Positions 9,650-19,739 of a DNA stretch of 64,000 nt are shown piece by piece. The stretch's first letter is position 1. The number at the start of each line of letters is the position of its first letter. The DNA is from Corallium rubrum (Eukaryota > Cnidaria > Anthozoa > Scleralcyonacea > Coralliidae). The DNA is taken from assembly GCA_964035015.1 (NCBI GenBank), contig OZ035997.1:10639473-10703472 (forward strand), written 5' to 3'. The notes beneath the pieces were generated by a model, which was not told the origin of the DNA, did no database searches, and saw only the letters and a list, made by a program, of their open reading frames with translations. A program made the translations under genes and the position numbers.

Positions 9650-10470
9650 ATGTACAGTACTAAGGTGAAAACAGTTTAATCAGTACTTCAGATTTCAAAA
9701 TGAAAAATTGGTTTTGTTATATTAATTTGAAGGAATTTGAAATGCCACCAGCCAGTTGTTTGAGTAGTTTTCAATCAATTCAATGCCTTTGGAAAATACA
9801 AATATTTTTAGATGCTCTAGCAATGTTTTTTGTAAACATGAAAAGTAAGTAAAATATAACTCTAATATTTTGATACATTTTTAGGGGTGTTGCGGTTGAG
9901 GTCTGAGAGGTGGGACTTTCTCCCCGGAGGGATATGGTTAGGTTTAGGCCCATTGGAGGGTTGTGGTTAGATTTTGGGTTGTTGGTGGGTTGTCAATTAG
10001 TTCTTTAAAATTCACTAAAAAATGAATTATTAAAATTTTTTAAAAATATTTGTATTTTGTTGTTAAGGTTTAGGCCAACTGGGGGGTTGTGGTTACATTT
10101 AGGGTTGGTGGTGGTTGTGGATTAGTTCTGGCATAACCTGATGCAAACACTCGAGTGAGTTTGGGAGAATTCGAAAGTTCTTATAAACCCTCACCATGGC
10201 TTGGGTTCACATAAACTTTGGAATTCTCCCAAAATGATTGCACTGAGTATAATATGGGATATACCACAAATTATGCTCTAATAGACAAATACTCGATTAA
10301 ATTTATGTTATTTGACAGACTGGCTCAAGAGATCTCCTTGCGACCTTACCACTCTCCTCAGACGAAGAGCTTCGCCAATCGGAATTCTGATATCAGAGGC
10401 CCAACACAATTTTCAGGTATTAACTAGAAACACAATTTTCAGGTATTAACTTGCGGTTTGATACCGTGGA
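9650..10470. other. unassigned; degenerate GGTTGTGGTTAG repeats and a hairpin
   Basis: No gene is seen. Around 9895-10125, diverged units like GGTTGTGGTTAGATTTNGGGTT recur. TTTGGGAGAATTC at about 10160 and GAATTCTCCCAAA at about 10232 form a ~75-bp hairpin that may be a small MITE. Confidence 0.5.
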
Positions 10471-10474
10471 AGCA

Positions 10475-10665
10475 AAGTAGTGTGCTGCGTATGCAGTGTT
10501 GAAACACAAATCAGAATATAGTAAGATTAAGTTGGATATCATAATGATACTGCCGAAACATGGAACGTAGAAGTCTAATACGTGGTTTCGAGCGAAGGCC
10601 CTTCGTCAGAGAGGTTTCCCTCTTCTGACTCACTCTGAGTCTGACGAAGGGTTGTTTCCGCAGTT
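10475..10665. repeat. PLE/retrozyme-like end with hammerhead-type motifs
   Basis: This block resembles the foldback insertion at 27827-28048 in inverse orientation: a GTAGTGTGCTGCGTA segment, then ATATAGTAAG, a TACTGCCGAAACA segment and a CGAAGGCCCTTCGTCAG segment. On the minus strand CTGACGA, GGGCCTTCGCTC and GAAAC give a hammerhead-like core. A second CTGACGAAGGG lies on the plus strand at about 10641. It is likely a decayed PLE terminus. Confidence 0.55.
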
Positions 10666-10757
10666 ACAATATCTGATATATCTTCAACAGTTTTAAATAT
10701 GACCTCAAAGTGTTTCTACAGTATATTAAGTATTATTTACATGAGGTCTGAGAAGCT

Positions 10758-12272
10758 ATGTCTCTGAACGAATGTATCGATTATTGTTCAAATATACTTA
10801 AGTCTTTAAAGTTCCAACCCGACAAACATGTTAAAGACTTAGTAAATATGACCTATGATGGAAAACGGCTGAAGTGGGTAAATGACTTCGAGTCTCTGAA
10901 GAAAGTTATACACGATTCGTTTGGTTTACGAGGAAAATGGTCGTCACCTGGAGGTGGTTCTAAAAGATTTAAGAGTACAAATGCCGACGTAACTATAACT
11001 TGGTACTTCAAGAAACAGAATACTCTGTTATTCCAAGGGAGAGACGGATACCTTCTACGGGATAAATGTGTTCATATATGTCAAACAAGAGAGCAGCATG
11101 ATTTGAAACCACCCGACAAAAGTAATGAACTAGCAAACGAATCGTTCGGTGCCTTGGACAGCTCATTTAATTTGTCTGCTCGAAAGACCACTAAGTCTGA
11201 AGATGTCAATGAAACAGTAGCAACAACAACACCGACCAAAGGATCTCCCGAATTTGAGGCCAAATCTAAGGCTGATTTTATAAATCTTATTGATGATTAT
11301 TCATCATCGTCCTCCAGCTGTCGATGTTCATGTGGAGTGCTAGCTGCCGAACTTGAGGGTGTGAAATTGGATGTTGTCATTCTCCAGAAAAGAATTGACT
11401 CACAAGTGCAGAACTCGGCGACTGTGGGAATTTCAAGCGATAATGAAGAAATGAATCGTCAGAAGCGGGAAATCCTCGAAGAAAGAGAAAAATCAAAACG
11501 GTTAGAAGAAGACCTTCTTTTGATTGTAAAAGAGCGAGACAATGAGGTCAAAGAGTTGAAGAATACCATTATTTCTCTTGAGACTAAAGTCATTAAACAC
11601 GAAGAGGAAAATGATTCTCTGAGGTGCGCGCTGGATTTAATTATACAAGACAAGACAAACAGTGCAAAGATGAATGACGTAAATGTAGGTAATGAAACTG
11701 AACAATGCAGAATAAATGAGCAACGTTGGACAACTATGAAGAATAGATTCCCGCAAAATCGACTACCACAGGGGAAAAGACGACAATGCGAATTAAAACC
11801 ACCCACCAAGTCAAGCCTCAGTCATAATCAAGTCTCTGGTAACAGATTTTCTGTTTTGAAAGACCTCAACGACAATATTCATGAAGACCGAGAAGATAAT
11901 GAATTTAACCATCGTAACCAAGACGATCGAGTAGAAAATAGATCCAACCACCGAGACCATTTAAAGCCCGTATATAGTTGTCCTTCAGATAACCAATTTG
12001 GAAATAAGGCTGAATCTGACAAGCAACCTGGCCAATCAATACAACCACTGCAGCGTCTAATTCAAAACCAAAATCGACAGAAATCGATAATTGGTTTAAG
12101 TAATAATAGGGGTGATAACAATTTGCACAACAGCAATCCACGTAACGAGAGTGTATTTTTGAAAGGAAAGAGAAAGATCACAATCGGAGAACAATTTTTG
12201 AATATTCATAAAGTATCAAAATGGCCAAAAGGAGGGAGTCCTTTTCGTTGCTTAAAATCTTTACCCTTATGA
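10758..12272 (+). CDS. LINE ORF1 protein
   Basis: A 504-residue protein upstream of the RT-encoding ORF. Residues 1-120 form a compact, basic, moderately hydrophobic region with WYFKKQNTLLFQGRDGYLLR, perhaps nucleic-acid binding. A Ser/Cys cluster (CRCSCG) near residue 190 is followed by a predicted coiled coil (about 195-310, Glu/Lys/Leu rich). The rest is a polar, Asn/Arg-rich tail. This layout suits an RNA-binding, self-associating ORF1p, but I identify no named domain. The start is the first Met of a long open frame. Confidence 0.75.
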   Translation: MSLNECIDYCSNILKSLKFQPDKHVKDLVNMTYDGKRLKWVNDFESLKKVIHDSFGLRGKWSSPGGGSKRFKSTNADVTITWYFKKQNTLLFQGRDGYLLRDKCVHICQTREQHDLKPPDKSNELANESFGALDSSFNLSARKTTKSEDVNETVATTTPTKGSPEFEAKSKADFINLIDDYSSSSSSCRCSCGVLAAELEGVKLDVVILQKRIDSQVQNSATVGISSDNEEMNRQKREILEEREKSKRLEEDLLLIVKERDNEVKELKNTIISLETKVIKHEEENDSLRCALDLIIQDKTNSAKMNDVNVGNETEQCRINEQRWTTMKNRFPQNRLPQGKRRQCELKPPTKSSLSHNQVSGNRFSVLKDLNDNIHEDREDNEFNHRNQDDRVENRSNHRDHLKPVYSCPSDNQFGNKAESDKQPGQSIQPLQRLIQNQNRQKSIIGLSNNRGDNNLHNSNPRNESVFLKGKRKITIGEQFLNIHKVSKWPKGGSPFRCLKSLPL

Positions 12273-12401
12273 CGCCGTCCTATACCCACGAGGCAAACAA
12301 GAAGAAGCGAGAATGACAAGCTAAGAAATGGAAAAAGCAATTCAAATAATTTAATTCATGTCCAGTGCCATCTAAATACACCGAAGAATCAAAATAACCC
12401 T

Positions 12402-15098
12402 ATGTTCGTACCGGGACTTATTTTGTCTAATGTTATGTCCTTATCTCCGAAAATGGACGAAATAAGACCATTCGTTTTAAACTCGAACGCAGAAGTTGCC
12501 GCCTTTACCGAGACGTGGTTGAGGGATTCCATCCTAGATTCGATAGTTGATATTCCTGGCTACCAAATAGTGCGAAAAGATCGCGTTAATAGAATCCATG
12601 GTGGAGTTTGCATCTATATCCATAATCAGGTAAAATTTTCTATTTTACATGATTTACATAACCCATTGTTTGAAGTTCTTTGGACGAAATTACAACCTAA
12701 AAGACTTCCTCGTGGGATAACTAGTATTGTCATAGGAACAATATACCACCCACCAGGTTCAGACAACCTTTCAATGATCGACTATCTCATTAATTCCTTA
12801 ACCAGTATTGAAGCATTGTATGCTAATTGCGGAATTATCTTAATGGGCGATCTAAACAGGCTGAACACTTCCCGTATTAATCGCCAGTTTAAGTTGAAAC
12901 AACTAATAAAATTTGCTACTAGAGGAGAGAGAACTCTTGACGTTATTTTAACCAATATTAGCCAGTTTTATGACAGTCCACAAAAATTTTCACCCTTCGG
13001 TCTTTCCGACCATTTTACAATAAAAGTCCTTCCTAAGGCTAGAACTTTTACCACCAACAGTTTTAAAGTTATCAAGACACGAGATCTGAGACCAAGTAAC
13101 AAAAAAGCCCTCGGTAGAGTCCTTTCAACGGTGGATTGGTCATGCTTAGACAAAATCTATTCTTGTGAGAATAAACTAACAGTTTTCAATAATATTTTGT
13201 CTAAAACTCTAGACACAATTATGCCAATTAAAGATAAGAAAATCCATGTAAATAATGCCCCCTGGATGACGGAAAAACTTAAATCCGCAATAAAAAATCG
13301 ACAACGTGCGCTGAACACTGGAAATAAAACTGCCTTTAAGTACTATCGGAATCAGGTAAACTCTGAACGAAAGAAATGCAGACAGTTTTACTTCCATGGT
13401 AAGATCAATAATCTAAAACATACTAAGCCCAAAGACTGGTGGAGTGCTGTTAAAAAGATTAGTGGAATGGATCCTGTTACAAAATCTGACATTTTTTCGA
13501 CATTACAAGTTGACAAACTTCACCAGATGAGTAATACGGCGATAGCTAACGAAATTAATGACAGTTTCTTAGAACCTTTGCGAACGTTTCAACCGTTAAA
13601 AGCTCCTAATTATGTGCGTATCTCGGATAATATCAATAATTTTAGCTCTGAATTACTGTCGGTGTCAGAGGATGAGGTTTATAAATGCCTGAAATCGCTC
13701 AATCCTTACAAATCTTCAGGCCCGGACGATATCCCATCTTGGATCTTCAAAGAATTCGCAGAATTACTCTCGCTGCCCGTCAGCAAAATCTTAAATTGTT
13801 CCTACAAGGAACAACAATTACCTCCAGTCTGGAAGATGTCCAACACTGTCCCAATTCCAAAGACCACACCAGTAAACAATATAAATAAACATCTTCGCCC
13901 TATTTCCTTAACACCTGTTCTTTCGAAAATAGCTGAAGAATTTGTGGTAAGGGAACATTTGAAACCAGCAGTACTCGAAGTGCTGGATCCAAACCAATTT
14001 GGTGTCATCCCAGGCTCATCAACAAGCCAAGCTCTGGTTAAAATGTTCCATAAATGGACTGAAGCAACGGACGGAAATGGAGCTTCTGTTCGAGTTATCA
14101 TGTTTGATTACCAAAAAGCTTTTGATTATGTTGACCATACCATTCTTTTATCAAAACTTAATCGTCTCCGTGTCCCCACTACGACCATAAATTGGATTGC
14201 AGATTTTCTCTGCAATAGGAAACAACGGGTAAAAATGGGAAATGATTGTTTTTCTGAATGGAGAAATGTTCCTGCTGGTGTCCCACAAGGTACTAAACTT
14301 GGACCTTGGCTCTTTATAATAATGATCAATGACCTGTCTCCAAATAGGGATGATCAAGTTAAATTTGTTGATGACTTAACTATTTCAGAAACAGTGCCAA
14401 AATTTAGTCACAGTAAGGTCCAAGATTATGTAACGGATATCCAAAAGTGGTCTGACACTAACTTGTTCCGCTTGCACGACGATAAATGTAAGGAACTAAG
14501 GATCGATTTTAAAAAGAATAACAGCATTTTCACTCCAATCCACGTAAATGGAAAACAATTAGAAGTCGTTGAGGAGGCAAAATTACTTGGTCTCACTTTT
14601 ACGTCCGATTTAAAGTGGAATAATCATGTGCATAACATTGTGTCGAAATGCTCAAAACGTTTATATCTGCTTGTGCAATTAAAGCGCGCCAAAGTTCCTG
14701 CTAAAGACATCACTCAATTTTACTCTACATGTATCCGTCCAATATTAGAATATGCTTCCACTGTTTTTCATTATTCACTCCCGAAGTACTTGAGTGATGA
14801 TATTGAGCGCATTCAAAAACGTGCTCACTCCATTATATACCCACTACTTAAATACGAAGGCGCGTTAGTGGAAAGTGGCTTAGCAACACTTCATGACAGA
14901 AGGAAACAAGCATGCGAAAAACTTTTTAAACAAATTTTAGAAGACCCTAATCACAAATTAAACAATCTTATTTCAAAAGTAGATACGTCTCTTAATTACA
15001 ATTTGAGAAATATAAAGAAGATTCATATTCCTAATTTTAACACAGTTCGTTTCAAGAACTCATTTTTAGTAGCAAGTAGTCTTAATATTAGCAATTAA
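12402..15098 (+). CDS. LINE ORF2: endonuclease-reverse transcriptase
   Basis: An 898-residue protein. The N-terminal third is an apurinic-type endonuclease: AAFTETWL, GGVCIYIHN, MGDLNRLN and the SDHF motif are present. The central part is a reverse transcriptase: SSGPDDIPSWIFKEF, LRPISLTPVLSK, MFDYQKAFDYVDH (motif A), PAGVPQGTKLGPWLF (motif B) and FVDD (motif C, a variant of YADD). A C-terminal domain follows. It acts by nicking DNA and copying the element RNA at the target. ORF1 ends 129 bp upstream. The closest match is the CR1/L2/Jockey group; the exact clade is not determined. Confidence 0.9.
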   Translation: MFVPGLILSNVMSLSPKMDEIRPFVLNSNAEVAAFTETWLRDSILDSIVDIPGYQIVRKDRVNRIHGGVCIYIHNQVKFSILHDLHNPLFEVLWTKLQPKRLPRGITSIVIGTIYHPPGSDNLSMIDYLINSLTSIEALYANCGIILMGDLNRLNTSRINRQFKLKQLIKFATRGERTLDVILTNISQFYDSPQKFSPFGLSDHFTIKVLPKARTFTTNSFKVIKTRDLRPSNKKALGRVLSTVDWSCLDKIYSCENKLTVFNNILSKTLDTIMPIKDKKIHVNNAPWMTEKLKSAIKNRQRALNTGNKTAFKYYRNQVNSERKKCRQFYFHGKINNLKHTKPKDWWSAVKKISGMDPVTKSDIFSTLQVDKLHQMSNTAIANEINDSFLEPLRTFQPLKAPNYVRISDNINNFSSELLSVSEDEVYKCLKSLNPYKSSGPDDIPSWIFKEFAELLSLPVSKILNCSYKEQQLPPVWKMSNTVPIPKTTPVNNINKHLRPISLTPVLSKIAEEFVVREHLKPAVLEVLDPNQFGVIPGSSTSQALVKMFHKWTEATDGNGASVRVIMFDYQKAFDYVDHTILLSKLNRLRVPTTTINWIADFLCNRKQRVKMGNDCFSEWRNVPAGVPQGTKLGPWLFIIMINDLSPNRDDQVKFVDDLTISETVPKFSHSKVQDYVTDIQKWSDTNLFRLHDDKCKELRIDFKKNNSIFTPIHVNGKQLEVVEEAKLLGLTFTSDLKWNNHVHNIVSKCSKRLYLLVQLKRAKVPAKDITQFYSTCIRPILEYASTVFHYSLPKYLSDDIERIQKRAHSIIYPLLKYEGALVESGLATLHDRRKQACEKLFKQILEDPNHKLNNLISKVDTSLNYNLRNIKKIHIPNFNTVRFKNSFLVASSLNISN

Positions 15099-15283
15099 TG
15101 TAATTAAACTTTATTCTATTTTAATAATTCTGTAATTTTTATACATAACTATTATGATCTGCAAAATTTTGTAATCACCATGTAATTCAGTAATTTCTAC
15201 TGTAAATGTGTGAATTATTAAACTATCTATCTATCTATGATATATCAACGGTATCATTGGAACATGAAGAAATTTGAAAAATT

Positions 15284-15475
15284 CTACCTTCCTTTCGGCA
15301 GCTCTTCCGTAGACTTTCTTTTGGTACTGCCTGAAGAATCATCAGAAGTGTTACTACTAGAAGTGCTTGTATCGTTTTGGGAAATATCCACTTCACTAGT
15401 ATGGGTAGTATCATCAAGATCCGAGACATTACCGTGGACATTACTCGTTGAATTCGTGGTGGCCATTGTATTCAA
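15284..15475 (-). pseudogene. Ser/Thr-rich ORF fragment
   Basis: On the minus strand an ATG at 15475 opens about 60 codons: MATTNSTSNVHGNVSDLDDT, then a Ser/Thr/Asp-rich stretch ending STEELPKGR. The low-complexity acidic composition is reminiscent of an ORF1 N-terminus of another retroelement, cut by the LINE that ends at 15237. No family recognised. Confidence 0.3.
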
Positions 15476-15529
15476 TTTTGGCGCCTTTATTGAAACGGTT
15501 ATCAGTTGTTTCCATGTCATACTAATTAC

Positions 15530-15608
15530 CGACAAAAACCGACAAAAACCGACAAAAGCCGACAAAAACCGACAGAAGACCGACAAAAACCGACAAAAGA
15601 CCGACAAA
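15530..15608. repeat. CCGACAAAAA minisatellite
   Basis: About eight tandem copies of a 10-11 bp unit, CCGACAAAAA, with variants. The same motif in inverse orientation (GTCGGTTTTT) occurs at about 19635-19672, just before the second LINE. Confidence 0.85.
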
Positions 15609-15639
15609 AATCGCCATAGCACAACGAAGCGCCTGATTT

Positions 15640-18428
15640 GAAGAAATCTAAAGCTCGCAAACGCTTGGTCGACTATAAAAGTAAATCTAACCCGCTACGG
15701 GTTAAATTTACACAGAAACATATTGCAACAATCACTCAACTGACCACTCACATTTTTTTATAGGAATATATAGCTCACATGAAAGTCATCACAACCAGTT
15801 TGAAATTGCCAAGGTTTCTCTTCTTCAGCTTACCAAATATTTCAGCTAACAAAACATTCAAACCTGAACAAACCTCATTTCGAATTTCGAACAAAAAATG
15901 TCAAAAATAAAGAGACAGAGCAAACGTGCCCGCGATTTTTGGTCAGTTAAGACAATTTTCCCACCATATGTTCCCCACCCAGAGGTGGTTGGACAAGTAC
16001 CACGTGAATATCTCGACCAATGAAATGGCTTATTTTCTCATCGTTTGATCGGCTGAAAATTTTGCATTGGACTTAGAATACCGAATATTACGCTATTGTC
16101 ATTTATTTTTTTCTTTAAAAAAGCAGCGATATCGTTTGATATATTGTTGGACTATCCATATCTGCCGGATTTTGCAAGGTAAATGTAGTTTTCTACTTTA
16201 TTTTGATGGTTTATGTAGGTCGTGTCGCCCTAAGCGAAGACCCGACTTCCGGTTTGTCAACAATCTTCAAAGCAAAAAATCTCGAATTCCAACGGTTCGA
16301 ATTCTCTAATTTTTGCGTAATAAGTTGAACAAATGTCTAATCTTGGATTCTATCCAGACGACCCCCGGTGACCTCTCAACCGTTTTCGAGATATTCGCCT
16401 TTGAACCGACCATGGTATTTCGGCATTTGCTAAGATGGCGCCTAATAAATTTAAGAGGGCCTTTGACGCCTTTCGCCACTAAAGCTTGTTTTTTTCTCAA
16501 GAATTTTGGAAGTTTCTTAATATTTCGAGCTTTATTCTTTAGAGTAAGTGTAGAATGAGTAGTGGACAATTATTAAAGAGTAAAATTTGATATTTGTCTG
16601 TTTTTATGGTCCAAAACGCTTGACCTCGCTGTATAAAAACACCATTCTGGAAAAAATGTATACATATCAGGCCTACATATATTCTGTAAATATTATTACA
16701 GAATGTACTAAAGATCTGCTATATATGTATACAGGCCTGATATGTATAGATATTTTTTTATATATTAATTAACATTGTGTTCCATGACAGCATATGATTA
16801 TTAAAATTGATATGTGGATAATTATTTGTAGTTTATTGTTGTTGGTCATTGTTATTGTGAATAATATATTGTAGTTGTAGTATTAATTTTTTTTTTTTGC
16901 TAATCTGTTGTTGTTCGTATTGTTTTTTAGTATACAAATATTTATTATAGGACTTTAGCCAAGTGTGTGTGTGTGGGGGGGGGGGAGGGGGGAGGGCATG
17001 TGCCCTTGTGTCCACCCCTTGATTTGTACACCCATGAAGTGAATACAATAGTTAGGTATTGGCTGTACAGTCACCTTTTAAGACATGAAAGGGTTAATAA
17101 TTCCATCTCACTTCCTATTTTTTACAGGAAGCGAAGAGATACAGTACAGATGTCAGTGTTGGAATAACTTGCCTGGGCACAAGCACCGATCTGAACAGGA
17201 TTTTTATGATTATAAATTGATGGATTCTCTTTTGCCAAATAACATTCAAATATGTAGTTTGATGTTTTGCATGTTATCAGTTGTATAATTACATCATAAC
17301 AATGCATAATTGTGGATATAACTAATAAAATTTTAACAGAGGTATTATCTCACATAGCGTACAATTCAAATGTTGTGTCTCAAAGCCTAATTAAATGCCT
17401 GGATATTATTCATCCCTTTGCCTTTGAGTGCTACTGCATGTACATACTGATAGACAGACTGTGAACTCTGTCTAAGACAGACACCCTTGGGCTGGACTTT
17501 GTCTGTCTTATAGTTCATTTATTGGACTTTGTCTGTCTTATAGTTTGATTAACCCATTCACTTTCCTGATGCCCTCTCTAAAGTTGATGTTTTCTTGGCA
17601 GGGGGGGGGGGGGTATGCTTGAATGCAAAAATGTAAGATCAATATTGAGCAACATTTTAATTTTATTCAAGTTCCTTATTTACATATATTATTAGGATAC
17701 AGGAAATACACTTTATTTGATAAAATAACAATATTTGAACATTTGACCAGTTATATACCAAGTTTATCAATAGATTCTGGAGCCAGGAGGCAATTATTAA
17801 ATCGACTTTGGATTTTGAATTCACCTTAATACAAAGAAAAATACAAGATAGTTATTGAATAATAAATTTTAGGCTAGCTTTCACAATTTTATAAAATTTG
17901 GGATACAAGTAAGCTAAAGTATGAAGGAAGAGGGAAATCATAAACCACTAAACAACAAATAATGTTGATTTCTCAAATCTCACCTCACGCTTTTCTCCAG
18001 TTGTAACGAATCACACGTTGCACCACACAACCAAATATCCTTCATTGTAAGTATCTAAATTCATTTCTGATTTGTTCCATTATTTGTAACGTAAAATGCG
18101 TCGAATCCGAAGGATTGAGCAGTCCTTGAAAACTATCTTGAATGCCCATCCGCCATTGTCATGAATATACGCCAAATAAAGCACAATCTGATCATATTAA
18201 TTGTCTATGATCGTCACGGATGGTTCTCATATTTTCCTGCCCATCAGATTTATAAATTCTGGATCAACTGTGACGAGTTTTCAACAGTTTTTGTGCATCT
18301 AGTTCACAAGGGCGAGTTCGTTCCTCGTCTGCGGTCAGATGCAAATGAATCGATTTTAGCGTTAGGACCATGATGCTTTGCGTGACTTGTCCAACCTCCT
18401 CTGTTTCCCATTTTTCCCACCCGTTCCG
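15640..18428. other. unassigned; inverted repeat and mononucleotide runs
   Basis: No gene is supported. TATACATATCAGGCCT (16659-16674) is mirrored at 16733-16748 with an inner ATTCTGTAA hairpin. G runs lie at about 16974-16997 and 17601-17611. Several 60-90 codon frames on both strands show no recognisable motifs. Confidence 0.5.
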
Positions 18429-19434
18429 CAACCTCGTACCCAGGGTCTTATCTGCTTTCAAAATGGCGAGATGAGAAGACCCTGGCAAAGGCTGGTCACG
18501 TGATTCCAAAATACTCCCAGATTCTTGGAGTATTTGGTCACGTGGATAATTTGAGCTTCGTCCGTCCTGGGGGGAGCGGTTGATTCGGTTCTTACAAATG
18601 TAGCAAATTCTGTAACGTTAAATTCGAGCGGTAAATAAATTAGATATATTTCAAAATTTACGACATTTGCTGGATAATTCATATTTGTTGCCGTCAATCG
18701 CCAGAAATGAAGCTGAAGGTGACGAACGATCATAAACTGATAAACAGAAACCCGCTTTCAATAGAACTACTGCGGACTGCGGTTTAATACAGGTACTGCT
18801 ACATACACTTAAAATATTCGAATGTTTGTTGGAAGTTTATTTACCGTCCAGTATAGCACATTTATGTTTCTTGTCCACATGTTAAGTTTGGGATTTGTGG
18901 AAATTTAATTGTTGTATCTGTCGATTTATACTCAAACGGCTTAACGGCATATTCGAATCTGCTGTCCTCGTTGACTTTGAGGTTGTACTTTAATACAAAT
19001 ATTCGATCAACAACAATACTACGATTGACGAACAATATAGATCAGCACTGAAGATTTTGGCTTTGTATATTTCTAAACTTTTTAAATTAGATTTGGAAAG
19101 TCCAGAAACCGAAATATTAAAATACTTCTTGCTTGCATATTAAATAAGCAAATATGTTGTAGTGTAGACGCTTCTTACTAAAGATGGTCATTAACTGATT
19201 TTATAAATTTGTTAAGAGAATGTCTTGTTATTTGTACGGTTTTTGTTATTCTTGGTTGCTTAAATAGTTCGCTGAATAACAAACTATACTTCTTTATCAG
19301 TGACTGTATCGCGCCCCCCGGTACAGTGTGAGTCACTCATCAAAATATTCCAAAATTATTGGTGTCACGTGACCAGCCTTTGCCAGGGTCTTCTCTCCGC
19401 CCGCCATTTTCAGAAGGCCCTGGGTACGAGGTTG
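18429..19434. mobile_element. 1.0-kb Mutator-like nonautonomous element, 9-bp TSD
   Basis: The ends are inverted repeats of about 75 bp starting CAACCTCGTACCCAGGG; each contains AAAATGGCGG-like text and CCAGCCTTTGCCAGGGTCTT. CCCGTTCCG borders both ends (18420-18428 and 19435-19443). Nine-bp duplications are typical of Mutator-like elements. Each terminal repeat is itself partly palindromic. The ~850-bp interior shows no transposase. Confidence 0.82.
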
Positions 19435-19739
19435 CCCGTTCCGTAGGCAAGTCTTCAAAGGGCCTGGTACTATTAATGGCGGCGTTCAAATTTCCTCGCA
19501 TTTTTGGCCCCGATGCCCCCTCTAGTGCTTATATTATGATCTATATGGAGCATACCCCCGGAAATTGGACAGTCTATACTGCTCCCCTGACTAAAGAATC
19601 CTGCCTAACGAGGTTGTGCCTATGGCCCTGTTTGTCGGACTTTTGTCGGTTTTTGATGGTTCTTGTCGGTAGTTAGACCATATTAACAACAGCTAACTGC
19701 ATTCCTAGCTTTTGAAGTATGCTATTTTATTTTATTTAT

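Larger units (their letters stand above)
10683..15237 (+). mobile_element. full-length CR1/Jockey-type LINE
   Basis: This is a two-ORF non-LTR retrotransposon with no stop or frameshift in either frame. The 3' end has a (CTAT)n tail at about 15222-15239 rather than poly(A), as in several CR1/L2-type groups. TGATATATC at 10674-10682 and 15238-15246 may be a 9-bp target duplication, though the right copy overlaps the microsatellite. About 75 bp precede ORF1. Two intact ORFs suggest a young copy. Confidence 0.85.

Noticed and set aside
15284..15622. 112-residue minus-strand protein with Phe/Leu/Ser repeats
   Set aside because: The N-terminal half is the translated CCGACAAAAA minisatellite; only the part from 15475 down might be genuine.
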